From Syngnathus acus (lineage: Eukaryota; Chordata; Actinopteri; Syngnathiformes; Syngnathidae): 64,000 bases of DNA. Below, in pieces: positions 23,159-36,000 of this stretch (positions are counted from its first letter, which is position 1; every line of letters starts with the position of its first letter). Position numbers and translations under genes: made by a program. The stretch spans positions 6,090,000 through 6,153,999 of the forward strand of contig NC_051098.1 of assembly GCF_901709675.1 (NCBI RefSeq), read 5' to 3'. Under the pieces are notes generated by a model that had not been told where the DNA came from, ran no database searches, and saw only the letters and a program-made list of their open reading frames with translations.

Positions 23159-24515
23159 CACACACCAGAATATGCTTGTTATTTAATTGTTAAAAAAAGG
23201 AATAAAAAGTATTATCCCTATTCTAACTTGAATACTGTGCCTGACCTCACTTCTTATAATGGATGTATGGATAGTTTCTGTCAGTGAAAAGCAACAGGGT
23301 TCGTTTCAATATTGCTTTTTGCCTCTGCATTTCTATTACTCTCTGTATGACATTTAACTTTAATACATTGGTGGCCTTTCAAAAGACAACAATGCCATTC
23401 TATTTTTGTTACAGAGAAAACATTAAATATCATTTAGAGCTCCGAGCCTGGATGCACACACTAAAACTAGTTTGGTGTGAAGCACGTGGATGAACTGCAT
23501 GTTTGAAAATTTCACACTTTTGCTATATTCCTTTCAACAACAGCAAAGTGTTAATTGCTGCTGCCTGCCCCTTGATACTGTGAAAAACATGTGCCTTGTG
23601 CAATCACTTTTTTCTGTGAAGAAAGAAAGAAAAGTGAGGTAAGTGAAGCAACATAATGTAATTGAGTGGCTTAATATTACTTAATAAGATGTGTTGTTAA
23701 TTATCAAATGAAAGAAAATCACATTATACTTCTCATTCACAACACTCCTCCCTGCACCAATTTTTACTCTGCCTAATTTACATTGAAGCACATGGTTCCG
23801 TCCGTCTCGTCCCCTGAGAAGATTGTCTCTTTGACCCTGTGCGTCATCAGCATAACAGTGTTAGGATGATTACTCCACGAGGGAGAGCGCTGTATCAGTG
23901 TGGAAAACATCACGTAGCACATCCTGATTAACAATCTGTCTGAGACGTGCTGTGCACTGGCTGCCTTCCTCCGGCGATTCTAGCTGCTGGCTCGCAGCTC
24001 GGCAATGGGGGACAAGGTCTGAGGTCCAAAAGCATTAATGGAATCAGGTGGCGTACGTGTGTGTGTGTGTGTGAGTGAGTAGGGATAGAGGCTAAAGCCA
24101 AGGCAAGAAACATGACTTTCTAAACTACATTTTTCTCTTTCACTCTGGCTGGTCTCACTTTTTTTTTTTTTTTTCTGCATGTTCATTCAAGATACGAGTG
24201 GTGTTGTGTTTGAGCCTTGATGTGCTTGATTCACAACTCTGCTCTCTAAAGCAAAACAATACAGCTGAGCCAAACCCAATAATATACTACCTTCTCCATT
24301 CCCTCTCAGATACAACCGCACAAATACCCACATCAAGTGGCTTTAGGAGAAACATTTTTTGTTGTGAAATCTTTGGCTCAGTTATTGAATTCGGGACTGG
24401 CACGGATATAAAAATTCAAAGGAGCAAAGAATAGGAAAAAGAAAAGTCTGGGTAGTGTCTGTAAAGCTGGCTATGAAGTCTCTTGTTCCTGCTGTTATAG
24501 ATGTTTACATTTCTT
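23159..24515. other. gene-free stretch
   Basis: Holds a short (GT)n near 24057-24073 and a T-run at 24159-24175. Nothing else is recognised. Confidence 0.4.
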
Positions 24516-25075
24516 TACCCCTCCAAAAGTATTGGAACACTGAGGTGAATTTCTGAATATTTATTGTAGACTGAAAATATTTGGGTATGACATCAAAAGA
24601 GGAAATTGACACAAAGAACTACAGGCCGTCTGAATGTGACACAGAAGAAGAAGATAGCGTTATTAGTAACAAGACAAACAAAACAAACTAAATTTTAGCT
24701 GAGTATATATTGGACCAAATATATTTACAATACAACAAAGTAAACATGCATTATTTAGTAGAAAAGTATTTGATTGCATTAGTTGCATAATGCCTGCAAA
24801 CCATTCAGCACCAAATTTTGTTTTCTTCTTTTGTGATAGTTTTCCAGGATTCGATTGCAGCCTCTTTCTGCTGTTTGTTTGGATGGGTTTGGGTGGATTG
24901 ACTTAGCCGGTCTAAAGGCTTCTACGTCTTGAACCCTGTTGTGTTTTTGGTAAATATGTGACTCACCAGTCCATGAAACATTTGTCCCTGACTTTTTCAG
25001 GCTCGTCTCTTTCTTTATTTTTTGATGGGCAAATTCCAGCATAGCCTTTCTCCTCTTGCTGGTTTGCATCAGACA
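24516..25075 (-). pseudogene. deleted Tc1-type transposon with transposase remnant
   Basis: The left end reads CTCCAAAAGTATTGGAACAC, then ACTGAAAATATTTGGGT and GACATCAAAAGA, as in a common fish Tc1/mariner-type element. 24779-25069 (minus) keeps two transposase pieces fused by an internal deletion: SKRRKAMLEFA...VSWTGES (middle region; the family has WTDE) and KQTAERGCNRILENYHKRRK (C-terminal region). The catalytic Asp of the WTDE motif is Gly here and the segment carrying the DP-H and next acidic residue is deleted. Clearly inactive. The right end is not found. Confidence 0.6.
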
Positions 25076-26115
25076 AAACCCAACTTTGAAACTAAATGCA
25101 AATATTCAATTCTGTTTATTGTTTTAACAATCAATGCAAAAACCACACCAAAAACAAAAATCTATAAACCATTACGTATTTATGTGGGATTTAGTTAAAA
25201 TGTTACCCTGTAGTCCTCAATAAGCGAGATAAACAAAAGACAGGGAGACACAAAAGTAAAGAGGTCATTTTTCTTTTGACTCAATTAAGTGTTACACTTT
25301 ATCAGTGGCTCCTTCTCACTGCCTAAACCCTGAAGCTCAGTCTCTCTCTTTTACACGATTACTGGCCAAAACTGATGAAGCCAAGTCTGTTTGTTGTCAG
25401 GGTGCTATTTTCCTGTCAGTTAACGCTTGTGCTCACAAATGCCTATAGGTGTGAGGAGTTTTGGAAAACAAGGGAGAAACTCAAAGTGCTTTGTAGGTGA
25501 ATGGGGCTAAATTCAGCACTGGTGTACAACTGCACCACAACAAATTATAACCTACAGTTGGAGTAATTCAATTGTTGCAACTAAAGTGAAATTGACAGTT
25601 TGTGCCTAAGTGTGCTCATTTTCACACCATTAGTGTGTACGTTTGTTTGCGTGTGGCAATTTACATGTAGGAAACCACTAATGCCCAAGTCTTATTGTCA
25701 CTACTGACCCTCAGGGTGGTGTGGATCCAAATGGGAAAGTGCTATTGAGTTAAACGATTGATTCTTCGCTTCTTGATTCGTAAGGTTAAGCTCAACATTT
25801 GTTAGTGTCAAATGTGTGTGTGTGTGTGTGTCGTGTGTTTTCAGGGTCAAACCACCAATTAAGGGACCCAAGTGAGTCACTTTAAATAGAATACAATTCT
25901 TGGGATGTCACAGCAATTAACAAACAAGATCATTTTTACATCATAGTGTTTACATGAGATGCACACAATTGTGTTAACATATTAGAGCAGATTTTCCATT
26001 TGAGTCAGTAATGCCATTAAGTTCCTATTTTTCCTCCAAAAAAGCAGAGATTCTCCATCCATTTTAACTAGGGGAGTACACAGGGGGGATATCTACAGAA
26101 GCTCAAGACAAAAAA
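25076..26115. other. gene-free stretch
   Basis: Contains a short (TG)n at about 25816-25831. No gene or transposon recognised. Confidence 0.4.
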
Positions 26116-26343
26116 CTATGTTAAGGTTAAAGCAATAAAATGAGAGACTATCTTAAAAAAAAGGGGCTCGAGGTTATCTAAGCCTCCCAATCTCCTGAAA
26201 TCTAAAAGTTTGAGGGCCTTACGCACCTCAGTCACAGTGACTGGCCTCAAGGTAAACTGACTGATAGTACCGTGATGATTCTTTTGGGGGGTATTAAAAT
26301 AGGATCCGGTTGAAATAAAGTGTTCATTGAACAAGTGAAGCAC
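26116..26343 (-). pseudogene. LINE polyprotein fragment just before the RT core
   Basis: The 75-codon open frame contains LRPVTVTEVRKALKLLDFRR then GLDNLEPLFFKI. This matches the pattern F-P-VTE-V-KALK-LD-KKSAGPDNLEP found just N-terminal to the RT core of fish L2/CR1-like LINEs. Both ends are missing. It may extend, degraded, to about 26480. Confidence 0.6.
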
Positions 26344-29300
26344 AGGATTGATTTGTCTATTATCATTTGAGACCTTGGCATTGCAACCAGGGAATTCAGT
26401 ACCTTTAGCTTGTCGGGATAATGTCTTTATTGTATTTCAGAACAGTCTGTTTTTTTCTAATGGGATGTCTACAACCAAAACTCAACATTGTAATGATGAG
26501 TAATTTAACTTTATCATACTGTTATTTAATTTGATTGCCACTGTTAACTTCTCTTTATACTTGTATGTCAGATAGGCATGGCTGATTGGTTGTCTTTGTC
26601 TTGTTCTTTGAATTGCCATTATTATCTGATAGAAGATACACTTATGAGTAAAATTATAAATGAACACAAAATGGCGCAAAATATGTTGACGTGTGATTAA
26701 ATCACAAGAACAAAAGAACCATTTCATCTTTGCTCGCATGCATTTCCTTTTGGTTTGAGCATGCTTCTCTGAATTTGTTAAGCAAATGAATACTATCTCA
26801 GCACTTTCTCTGAATATAGATCACTGATCCAAACACGGGCAACTGTTGTGTTCACACATCACAACACAATCTCAATTACCCGCACTAGTGGCCATAGGAT
26901 GGATTGGAATGCTAAACCTTCTAATACACTATTAGCATTAATATCCCTACTTCACCCATTATGCGGTAGCTTTGTGAGTAGATGCGTAATTGAAAGGCAT
27001 CTGGGACAAGTGATTAGGCAACATGGCATTAAAATATTTAAGAAAGGGCCAAATGTTCAATTAATTCCTATTCACAGAAAAATTTCTTTTTTTTCTATTG
27101 CACATAGTACATTGCACAAAATGAAACCAGTGTGAGAGGAAGAAGAAAAACAAAAAAGCGACAGCGAGTCTAGACTGAGTATAAATGACTGAGTGTACCT
27201 GCAGAAGAGGATGAACACCAATCATAATGTAGTTCTTTGCACAAACAGAATGAAAAGTTTGCCTGAGCCGTCTCTGGGGAGAAACTAATATAAACAGAGA
27301 AATGTAAAAATGTCATGTTGCAAGCAGGTTGGTGAATGATCACCCTCTTACATCTGCTCTTGAGCTAAGGAGACAACTTTTCACCGCCACTGACACGAGC
27401 GCAACCTTGGTCGCGCGCCAATGGATGGCACTGCAACGACTGCTACACTTTGGTCCATTGCTATTTTGATCCTTTCTTTTCAAACAGTCAGAAAGAAAAC
27501 AGCATAAACAAAAGCAAAAGACACAGAGAAAGACGATGGCTTTGAAAACCTGCACGTTGGGGCGTTTGAGCCTGATTTAGCAGGTAGTATAATTGATTTA
27601 GAACAGCAGAGCGAGCAGAAGCTGGGCCCATCGCTCAAGCAGGAACTAATCTACTGCCAGTGGGATCATTTTACAATGCTGCTCCCCTGTGGACTTCCTC
27701 ATACAAATGTGAAGTGACTCAAACTCCTCATCTACAATCTATCCAACGCAGTGGAGTGAGGAAACACAATCCTACTGGGCTTGTACTGTCAAAGTTAGTA
27801 TTTTTGCTCTGTTTGAGAAAGCTAAGTGGCTGTGTGCGTGTGTGTGTGTGTGTGGGGGGTGACTTGCAAGATTAGACAGCATTGCTCATTCTTTTCTCAT
27901 TTTACGTGATTATCCACAGGCAGGAGATAAAGAGCACTTGCTTGTGTCTTGTATTGTATATGTACTATTGGAAATTTCTTTAGTCGTTCAATGCGTTGCC
28001 AGTTTAATGCTTTTAATGGTACTGCTTTTGTACCCTTGACAATGGACTTTTTGTTTCCAGCATTGAGACCTTTTTTTGGTGTATAAAATGTACAGTCACC
28101 AACAGGCCCAATAATAAGCCTTAGCCCGATTGATGGAAAATGATGTAATAAGCCCATTGATGTAAAATGAGGGGCATACTTGCTTTTTACCTATTTTATT
28201 TTTAATACAGAGAATGATCAATTATGAATAGACTTAAAAAGAATGCATAAAATGAATACAAATAATATTCTGCATAGAAACAAATGGGTGACAATATAAC
28301 CCCCAAAAATTAAGTTAATTAGATTGCTGTGTCTATTTGGTTGCTTAAATGTCATGAAATTCAAATGAACAAATTAAATTTGTCATCGGTTTGATTTATA
28401 GACGCTAAAAAAAAGTTTGAATTAATAAAACATCACGTCAGGGAATTTGGGTTGACTCAATATTTTTGTAAAATTTTTTGAAAAGAGTTGCATTTGTGTT
28501 TCACAAACAACGCATGAACTTTAGCCACTATTTGTTATTTATTCTCCTACAGCTACGGTATGTGATGAGCGCAAAAGCCTTTTAATGGTATAATGGCTTC
28601 AAAGAATTGTTGCCTAGAGACAGAGAACTCCAGGCAACTCATAATCCTTTAAGGTTCTCGAGTTGAACCTAAAATAGAAGTCGCTGATTGATTGATAGCT
28701 TTTGACTCGCTATTCAAGCAAGTTTCATGGGTCCTGTGGTCATTTGTTCCTTTGCTTGATCTGGCCCGATTTCTTTCTTTTCTATGCTTTGAAGCCCAAC
28801 ATTAGGTTAGGTTCATTACAAATAGAATATGATCTGGTAACAATTCCAAAAGCGGCACGGTACGAGACAACTGGCATGTATTCCATTATGACACTTTAAT
28901 GAGGATGATAATGATAATCTAATTTAAGAATGCAATCATTTGTGACTGTAGAGACAATTTATCTCACGTCGTCTCCCTTCCGCTCCAATACTGCACCATT
29001 TGTAGCTACAGCTTTGCGCATTTGCATGCTGCTGTTTGCTTATCTTCTGAAATGCCCATCTTAATATTTCTTTATCCGATTTCCTTCTTGGCATTTATGG
29101 ATCATCTTCCCCCCCCTTTTATTAAATCAGTTACCCCTGTCATCTGAACCCTGTGAACCCTCTTGATTGTTTTCCTCACTTCACTCACTATTCATCTCCA
29201 TAACTTCTGTTTGTCACAAGCAAATGAAATCCCTTTTTTCGTTGTCTCAAAATACATCACACATACAGCCGTACACATCCCAATAGTGTAAGAATGCTCG

Positions 29301-29886
29301 TGTCTTGAATGAAGCTAAAGTTGGCAACTCGGAAGCTAATTATGCTAGTGTGCACTTATTTGTGCTGTCATAAGGGGGTTGATCTTACATCAAGGTCACT
29401 GTGTGTAATTGTGGGAAGTTGTTTTTGAAGCTCATTTTCCATGGGTCTAGTATTTGTGTGTGTAAAGGAGTGTACTCAAGGGGCACTCTGTAACTGTCAA
29501 AATAATAAGCCTACTCGTCTGTTTTTTTCTGCTGCGCATATAAAGTCAATAACTGTGACAAATTCAAAGTCCATTTGTGTCTCACTCAGCTCATGCGTAC
29601 ATATCAATGTGGACATGTCACACTTGGTATTTCAAACAGTCCGATTGATTGTGCCGTTACCGGAACTCATGTTAGAGGTTTTTAAGGTCATTTCTTTCAC
29701 CCTTGACAAATGAGCGAGCTGTCATTTTCTTTTCTTGCTCATTAAATTTCTCAAGGGGGAGTCACCCAACACTCCGATGTATCGGAAAGACATCAGCGTG
29801 AAAGTGATATGCCACGTGTGCTGCAAGGGGGTGGAGACCATGCTTTGCTGAAAGGCACCTCAAAAATTGCAAGTAAGCAGACGCGG
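26344..29886. other. gene-free stretch
   Basis: About 3.5 kb. A short (TG)n lies near 27838-27855. Some parts (26905-27110, 28550-28900) have a balanced, non-repetitive look and TAAT-rich motifs that could be conserved regulatory DNA, but this cannot be judged from one sequence. Confidence 0.35.
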
Positions 29887-29887
29887 A

Positions 29888-30196
29888 TATCCCAAACTAC
29901 GGGCGTGCTGGAGCCTATCCCAGCTGTAGGCGGGGGACACCCTGAACCGGTTGCCAGCCAATCGCAGGGCACACAGAGATGAACAACCATTCGCACTCTC
30001 ACTCACACCTATGGGCAATTTGGAGTGCTCAATCGGCCTACCAAGCATGTTTTTGGGATGTGGGAGGAAACTGGAGTGCCTGGAGGAAAATCCACGCAAG
30101 CACGGGGAGAACATGCAAATTCCACAAAGGGTGGAATCAAACCCGCACCCTCTGAACTGTGAGGCGGACGTGGTAATCATTAACCACCGTGCCGCT
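29888..30196 (-). repeat. SINE copy, near complete
   Basis: On the minus strand: tRNA-like head ending in GGTTTGATTCC (B-box type), core GTTCTCCCCGTGCTTGCG, TTTCCTCCCACATCCCAAAA, CTGCGATTGGCTGGCAACCG and a 3' end TGGGATAGGCTCCAGCACGC. The GGATGG tail is absent. Confidence 0.8.
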
Positions 30197-30627
30197 GAGA
30201 AGAATAAAAATATTTTCAAAATTGTTTCCGAGGTATGGGGTTGGCCACAAAGTGGCAAGGGGTGGCCACCCTGTAGCTCATTGCCTGTGCACAGGTACGT
30301 GTTGGTGTGCCTTTACTTGAACACAACTGAATCAGTGCTTCCTGTTGGACTGTGGCATTAAAAGTGGTGTTGGTGTTGCTGGGGGATGGACATGAAAGGA
30401 GCTTGTACATCACACGGGCCTTTGCGTGTGCATGTCCATGCATGTGTGTGTGCGAGTATTTGTATGGACTGTATGTGAGATGCGCGCTGAAGTTGTTGAT
30501 TCAGCAAAAGTTTTGATCTAAGAAGCACTCAATCATTAATGAGACACACACACACACTCACACGCACACACAAGCACACACACATAAGCACACGCACTAG
30601 TACTAGGTAAGACGTATACATTCCATA

Positions 30628-30918
30628 TATCCATCCATCCCTTTTCTGAACTGCTTTGCCTCATGAGAGTCGTGGGCATGCTGAAGCCTATCCCAGATGA
30701 CTGTGCAGTAGGCGAGGGACATCCTGAACTGGTTGCCAGCTGATCGCAGGTCGCATATAGACAAACAACCATTTCCCACTCATTATTTATTTATTTATTT
30801 ATTTATTGGGGGAAACCTGAAGAAAACCCATGCAGGCACGGGAAGGCCAGGGCCCGGAAATGAATACACAACCTCTGCACTGTGAGGCAGACGTGCTAAC
30901 TATTCAATCACCGTGCCC
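30628..30918 (-). repeat. SINE copy with internal (TTTA)n expansion
   Basis: Same family and strand as the copy at 29888, including a short GGATGGATAT tail at its low-coordinate end. The middle of the core is replaced by a (TTTA)n run at 30784-30807, after which the family sequence resumes. Confidence 0.78.
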
Positions 30919-30927
30919 CCACAGTCT

Positions 30928-31232
30928 AAAGTTAAAGTCCCAATGATCGTCACACACACATCTGGGTGTGGTGAAATTTGTCCTCTGCATTTAACCCATC
31001 CCCGTGTGATTTTGATCCATCCCCTGGGGGAGAGGGGAGCAGTGAGCAGCAGCGGTGACGCGCTCGGGAATCATTTGGTGATCTAACCCCCAATTCCAAC
31101 CCTTAATGCTGAGTGCCAAGCAGGGAGGCAATGGGTCCCATTTTTATAGTCTTTGGTATGACCCGGCCGGGGTTTGAACCCACAACCTTCCAATCTCAGG
31201 GCGGACACTCTACCACTAGGCCACTGAGCTGG
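30928..31232 (-). repeat. tRNA-derived SINE, different family
   Basis: On the minus strand: CCAGCTCAGTGGCCTAGTGG head with A-box region, B-box GGGTTCAAACCCC, a central GCTGCTGCTCACTGCTCCCC block, GGTTAAATGCAGAGGACAAA, and a 3' end TTGGGACTTTAACTTTA. This is the familiar layout of a fish V-SINE-like family. It nearly abuts the SINE at 30628-30918. Confidence 0.8.
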
Positions 31233-31806
31233 TTTATAGGCTAAAATAACAATATTGGATTTTGCTATTTATTTTTGTAAGAAGTTTAAAAAGTGGTGAT
31301 CTATATTTCTGTTTGACTACAGATTTCCTTGTGAGACATTTTGAAACAGACTACGTACATAAAATGTGTTACAAAATGAATGATTATTAAACCTTTGTAT
31401 GTTTTAATCCTTTCAATTTTCCAGATTTTTTTTTTCCCGCAGCCCTCTCTCTCTCAGGACTAGTCATATTGGGCGGTACTCCAGGCAGATACTCTGTGGT
31501 GTTTTAATTCAACCTGACAGGACATTCATCATTAGTCACACTGAGCTAAGAGTGTTGTATCACTCCGGGATTTTGTTTCTCCTCAAGTAGCGTGACTATT
31601 ATCAGTGCAGGCATGGAGTAACAAGGGGAAAGACCCAAAGGCAGACAATTAAGTTTGACGACTGAGAAACAAACTATGGCCCAATGTGTGAAAAATGTTA
31701 AACCAGACAAAGGCTCATCGTTTTATGAGGTCTGCTAGCTTTGAGTTCTATTTACAAGACCACTCAGTTTAGTGTGGATTTTGTGACAATCATTGGAAAA
31801 TAGTCA

Positions 31807-31846
<40 letters not shown>

Positions 31847-32849
31847 CATGTGTGCGTGAAAAACACGCCTCCCTACCTACAGCCACAGTGGACATCCCAA
31901 ACTAGATTAGGAATCATAATAAATATTTTCTACTGAGCTCAACTGTTCTGCTTGATGGAACGGTGACTATACTGCTGTATATATATACTGGCACGATTTA
32001 CTTCATTATGCTGATAATTGCATTGATCAGTTTTCTCAAGAGTCCACCAGTTGCAATTAATTAACAAAGCCATACTTCAGAGTTGGATTTGTTGTCAGGC
32101 ATAATTGTCTCCTTTGTTCCTCCTTCCCTAGAACGCGCAATGCATTTGAAGTACTTACATATTATGCTACCAATTTTAACATTTGATCGATGTTGGAAAA
32201 CCACTCTGAAATAGAACTACACAGATTATACAAGCTATAAACACCAATAAATTTGTGTTTCACACCTGTACTTGCTATTTAACTGACTCGCAACCTCACA
32301 CAGTCTTTCGGCCAGTTTGATGCCATGGTCAGCATTGTAAATGAGGAAAAGTTCTCAACTACCATACCTTGTTAAATAAAATAAGTAACAAAAAGAATAA
32401 ATAAATAAATACATTAATAAATAAATAAATTAATAAATAAATTAACACACCCGTGACCCTCTAACTAAATAAATGACATTGAGAGAAGAATGACCGTTAT
32501 ATTGGCTAGCTTCAGATTATTTTTTTGTTATCCGTCCTCCCCCCATTTGTTACCAATTATGTCAGTTTGACACTCCTTGAACTATGCGTCTGGTTCATCT
32601 TTTCAAATTGTAGGACAGATACAATAACACAAGGAAAGAAAAACATATATAAAGGTGAGGTGGGTAAGACAGTTATCCAATAATGAAGCTGCTGTGATTT
32701 AACAATTCATATTTCTCTATCTTTGTCTGTCTCATTGGTACTGTTCATAATTGACTTAATGATTCTCTCCAATAAATGCCCTCCATGTTCTGATCCCACC
32801 ACAGCTCATTAGATTAAGCTTGAGAAACAGAGATGTGTCAGCCTCCATG
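31233..32849. other. gene-free stretch
   Basis: Apart from the (TG)n above, it holds an (AAAT)n-rich patch at about 32397-32443. No gene recognised. Confidence 0.4.
31810..31842. repeat. (TG)n microsatellite
   Basis: About 16 TG units, followed by TGCG interruptions. Confidence 0.95.
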
Positions 32850-33032
32850 AGGCGGCACGGCTCAATGGTAGAGTGGGCGTTTGATCCCCAGCCTGTGTCA
32901 AAGTGTCCTTGAGCAAGACACGGAACCCCCAGTTACTCCTGATGGCATGTCATTTGTAGGTGAATGAGGAAGCGGTGTGAAACATTTTGAATACCAAAGG
33001 TAGAAAAACGCTATACAAGTACAGCCCATTTA
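32850..33032 (+). repeat. tRNA-derived SINE with damaged B-box
   Basis: GGCGGCACGGCTCAATGGTA then GAGTGGGCG (A-box region), CAAAGTGTCCTTGAGCAAGA, CCCCCAGTTACTCCTGATGG, and a 3' end GCTATACAAGTACAGCCC. These are the landmarks of a very common fish V-SINE. A deletion between the A and B boxes removes most of the tRNA anticodon arm, and the middle is also shortened. Confidence 0.8.
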
Positions 33033-36000
33033 CACGAACGCTTATTGTTTCACTAATCCACACAAACATTTAAAATATTTAAACCTCCTTAACAATTTTG
33101 TAAAATGTAAACAATGTCTGTACGGTTGCATTTGAATGAGGGAATATTTAAATGGATAGAACAGAATGTCAAAAACAGCTTCTTAAAAATGCATTTTGCA
33201 CAGTACAGCCATGGTAGACCATGAAAGGGTCGGCGGCCAATCATAATGTTTTACATTTATATTGCAATATACTAAAAAATATATTGAAGAGAAGACTTCC
33301 AATTTCAGTTTTAAAGTACACAAGTCTAGACCAAAAACCAAAGTGAAAAACAAGCTAATCTGCTAATTATGGTAGCTTGGTTTAATTATAATAGACTTGG
33401 CAAGTTAATGCATAAGCAGGAATAGCGGAATTGTGAAAAATAGCCTGAAGTACTTAAGCATTTATTCTCAAAAACCTTCACAGTGCTATTAAAAAAAAAA
33501 AGTCAGAAAATGGAAGAAACTGTATAAAAATGAGCACAGAACCTTTACATTTAACCATTACTGATTGTCTTTTCAAAGAAAGTATGTGATAAATTTGGAA
33601 TTGTTATCGAAGCGAAGACACGAGTAAGGCTAAACACGTACAGAGAAGTGATCAGAAGCATACCCGCTTCCCAACTCTTGCCTTCTATACCCTACCATAT
33701 TTCAACTTTTCTGAACATATCCAATTCCTGTTCCTTTAACTTTTTCCATCTAAAAGTCCAGAGAGGAAAAAGCTACTATGCAATCCAGTGAATCTGCTCT
33801 TAACTTGTGTTGCTCACAATCAAGGCAGAAATTATTCTTTCTTGTTTTTCTACAGAACTTTCTAACAATCACAAATCTAAAGGAAAAAAAACAACAACAA
33901 CTTTGTAGGACAAAGTATCATAAATAAAGGCTCGACTTGTTGTTCAAAAGTCGAGCGTTGTTATGAATGACTGTTGTGGGACTTTGAGAGTCAACACTAA
34001 GGCGAGGAGGAGGAGGAGATTGATGGCCTCTTCACAACACCATCCACAGCCAAGTACAATAACCCGACAAACAATATCAACGGCATTAGCGATGACAACA
34101 AACGTCAGCAACAAGGACATGGTCGCTGCTGTTCACACATGCCACCAGCTAATTAAAACAAAAGTAAATCAGAGTTTATTGAAATGTAATTGTAGTTAAT
34201 GACCCTCGCTGTTGATGTATTTTGTCTAATTGACTTCTATTGCTGAGATAATTAGAAAAGTTGGATTACTTTGTGCTCAACGTGTAGGTGAGGTTAGTGA
34301 GATGTTTAATTGTGCAGGTGTCATATATGTGACCTGCAATGAGTCACAGTGACCCAAATTTAAAAAAAATATATTTTGGCATAATCAAAAAGACGACAAT
34401 CTAAGCTATGTGATGTATCAACCGTTGTGTTGTTTCATCTCAGAAATAATACCATTTGAAGTTGTCTGGGCAGCTCAGAAATTCACAATTAGGAGAAAAT
34501 CAAAAATTACATTATCATTTTTACGACAACCATTCATTTGTCCTTGGCAACCAATACGTTAAAATAGAGAACCACCAAATTTGGCTCAGAAGTTTGGCAC
34601 ATACTGAGGAGCAATTTAATATTAGTTTCAGCCATGAAATCTTGATTTTAATGCATTGCATTCAACTTGAATTTAGGAGTACATAAACAACAGACTTATG
34701 CATGACCCTAACCCAAAATTCCTAGCTCAGCATCAAACCTGGAACAAAATGTTTGATCCAGAGTGACTTTAAATTAAACCATTTTAGCACAAGCAATTCA
34801 TTATTCTGGACCAAAACAAAGAGAAACATACAGGAACTCAAATAAAGCTACACAAAAGTCAAAGGAAATTGAAAAAAGCAAATCCTAATTGATCTTTGGA
34901 TGTCTGCGTGTGCTCGTGTGCGTGTTTGACTATTCATGTGAGTGATTGGAATTAAAGTCAGATTATGTCCCCAGGATACAAAACCTGTCTTGATTGTATG
35001 ACCTGTATCTGCTAATGTGCTTGCACTTGCACACAAACACTGCTAGTCTTGACAGACAGGCGCAACAAGCATGGCTTAATCCATAAGAGGAATTACAAGA
35101 TGCTTTTGCCTCTTTGAAAGCAAGAACGAGACTTTTTTGTAAGAGCGGTAGTGTTTGTCTGCACATAACTTATACTTGACTGCTTGGGGAAGAGCAAAAA
35201 AACATTTTAAGATTGTATACTGATGTCAATTAAAGAAATCTGAAAGGGAAAACAGACAACAGTCTTCTGACGGATATTTTGTTGTCATGTATTTTTTTAT
35301 TTTTTTATTTTATTTTTTTTTAAAATCAACAAATATAATACGGAAGATATTAACATTAAATTATTAAGTTTCCTTGTAAATCAAAACTGAGCATTGTTTT
35401 CTTTGGAAAGACATTTTTATTTTCTGTATATATTCGTAAACCTGCCCCGCTGCCCTATATTAATTTACACAAACTGTAAGATCAAAAGATTCTCATTTAA
35501 TGTGAACAGCATTAAAGGTGATACCATATCCCAGGCAAAGTCATCTTATTGCTGATAACGCTGATTATCAGGCTGCTGTGGGCCCTTGGGGAGAAAAATG
35601 TGACATCAAGGCTTACATCTAAGTCTCTGCACACCTTTGATAAAAGATACCTGAACTATGATTCACTAATCGATATAGATGTGTAAAGATAAGATAAAAA
35701 GGGATTTTTACGACCTTCAAAAGGCAGATTAAAGAAGCAATCATGATATTCATGAATATGTAATGAAAAGTTTTTAAAGTTCACTGAAACTCACAGAAAC
35801 ACGAAATTTGGTGCTAGCGATCAGTAAACTGAAACCAAAAATCTTACAATGGCTTGAATTTAATGACACAAAGCTCATTAGTTGACTCTGTTGAACTCGT
35901 TACACATGGCCGCACTTTTCTTGGTCTTGTCTTTTGCTGCAGGCATTATAAATCAAACACACACTGACAGAAATGGATGGTAAATATTGGCTAAGGAAAC

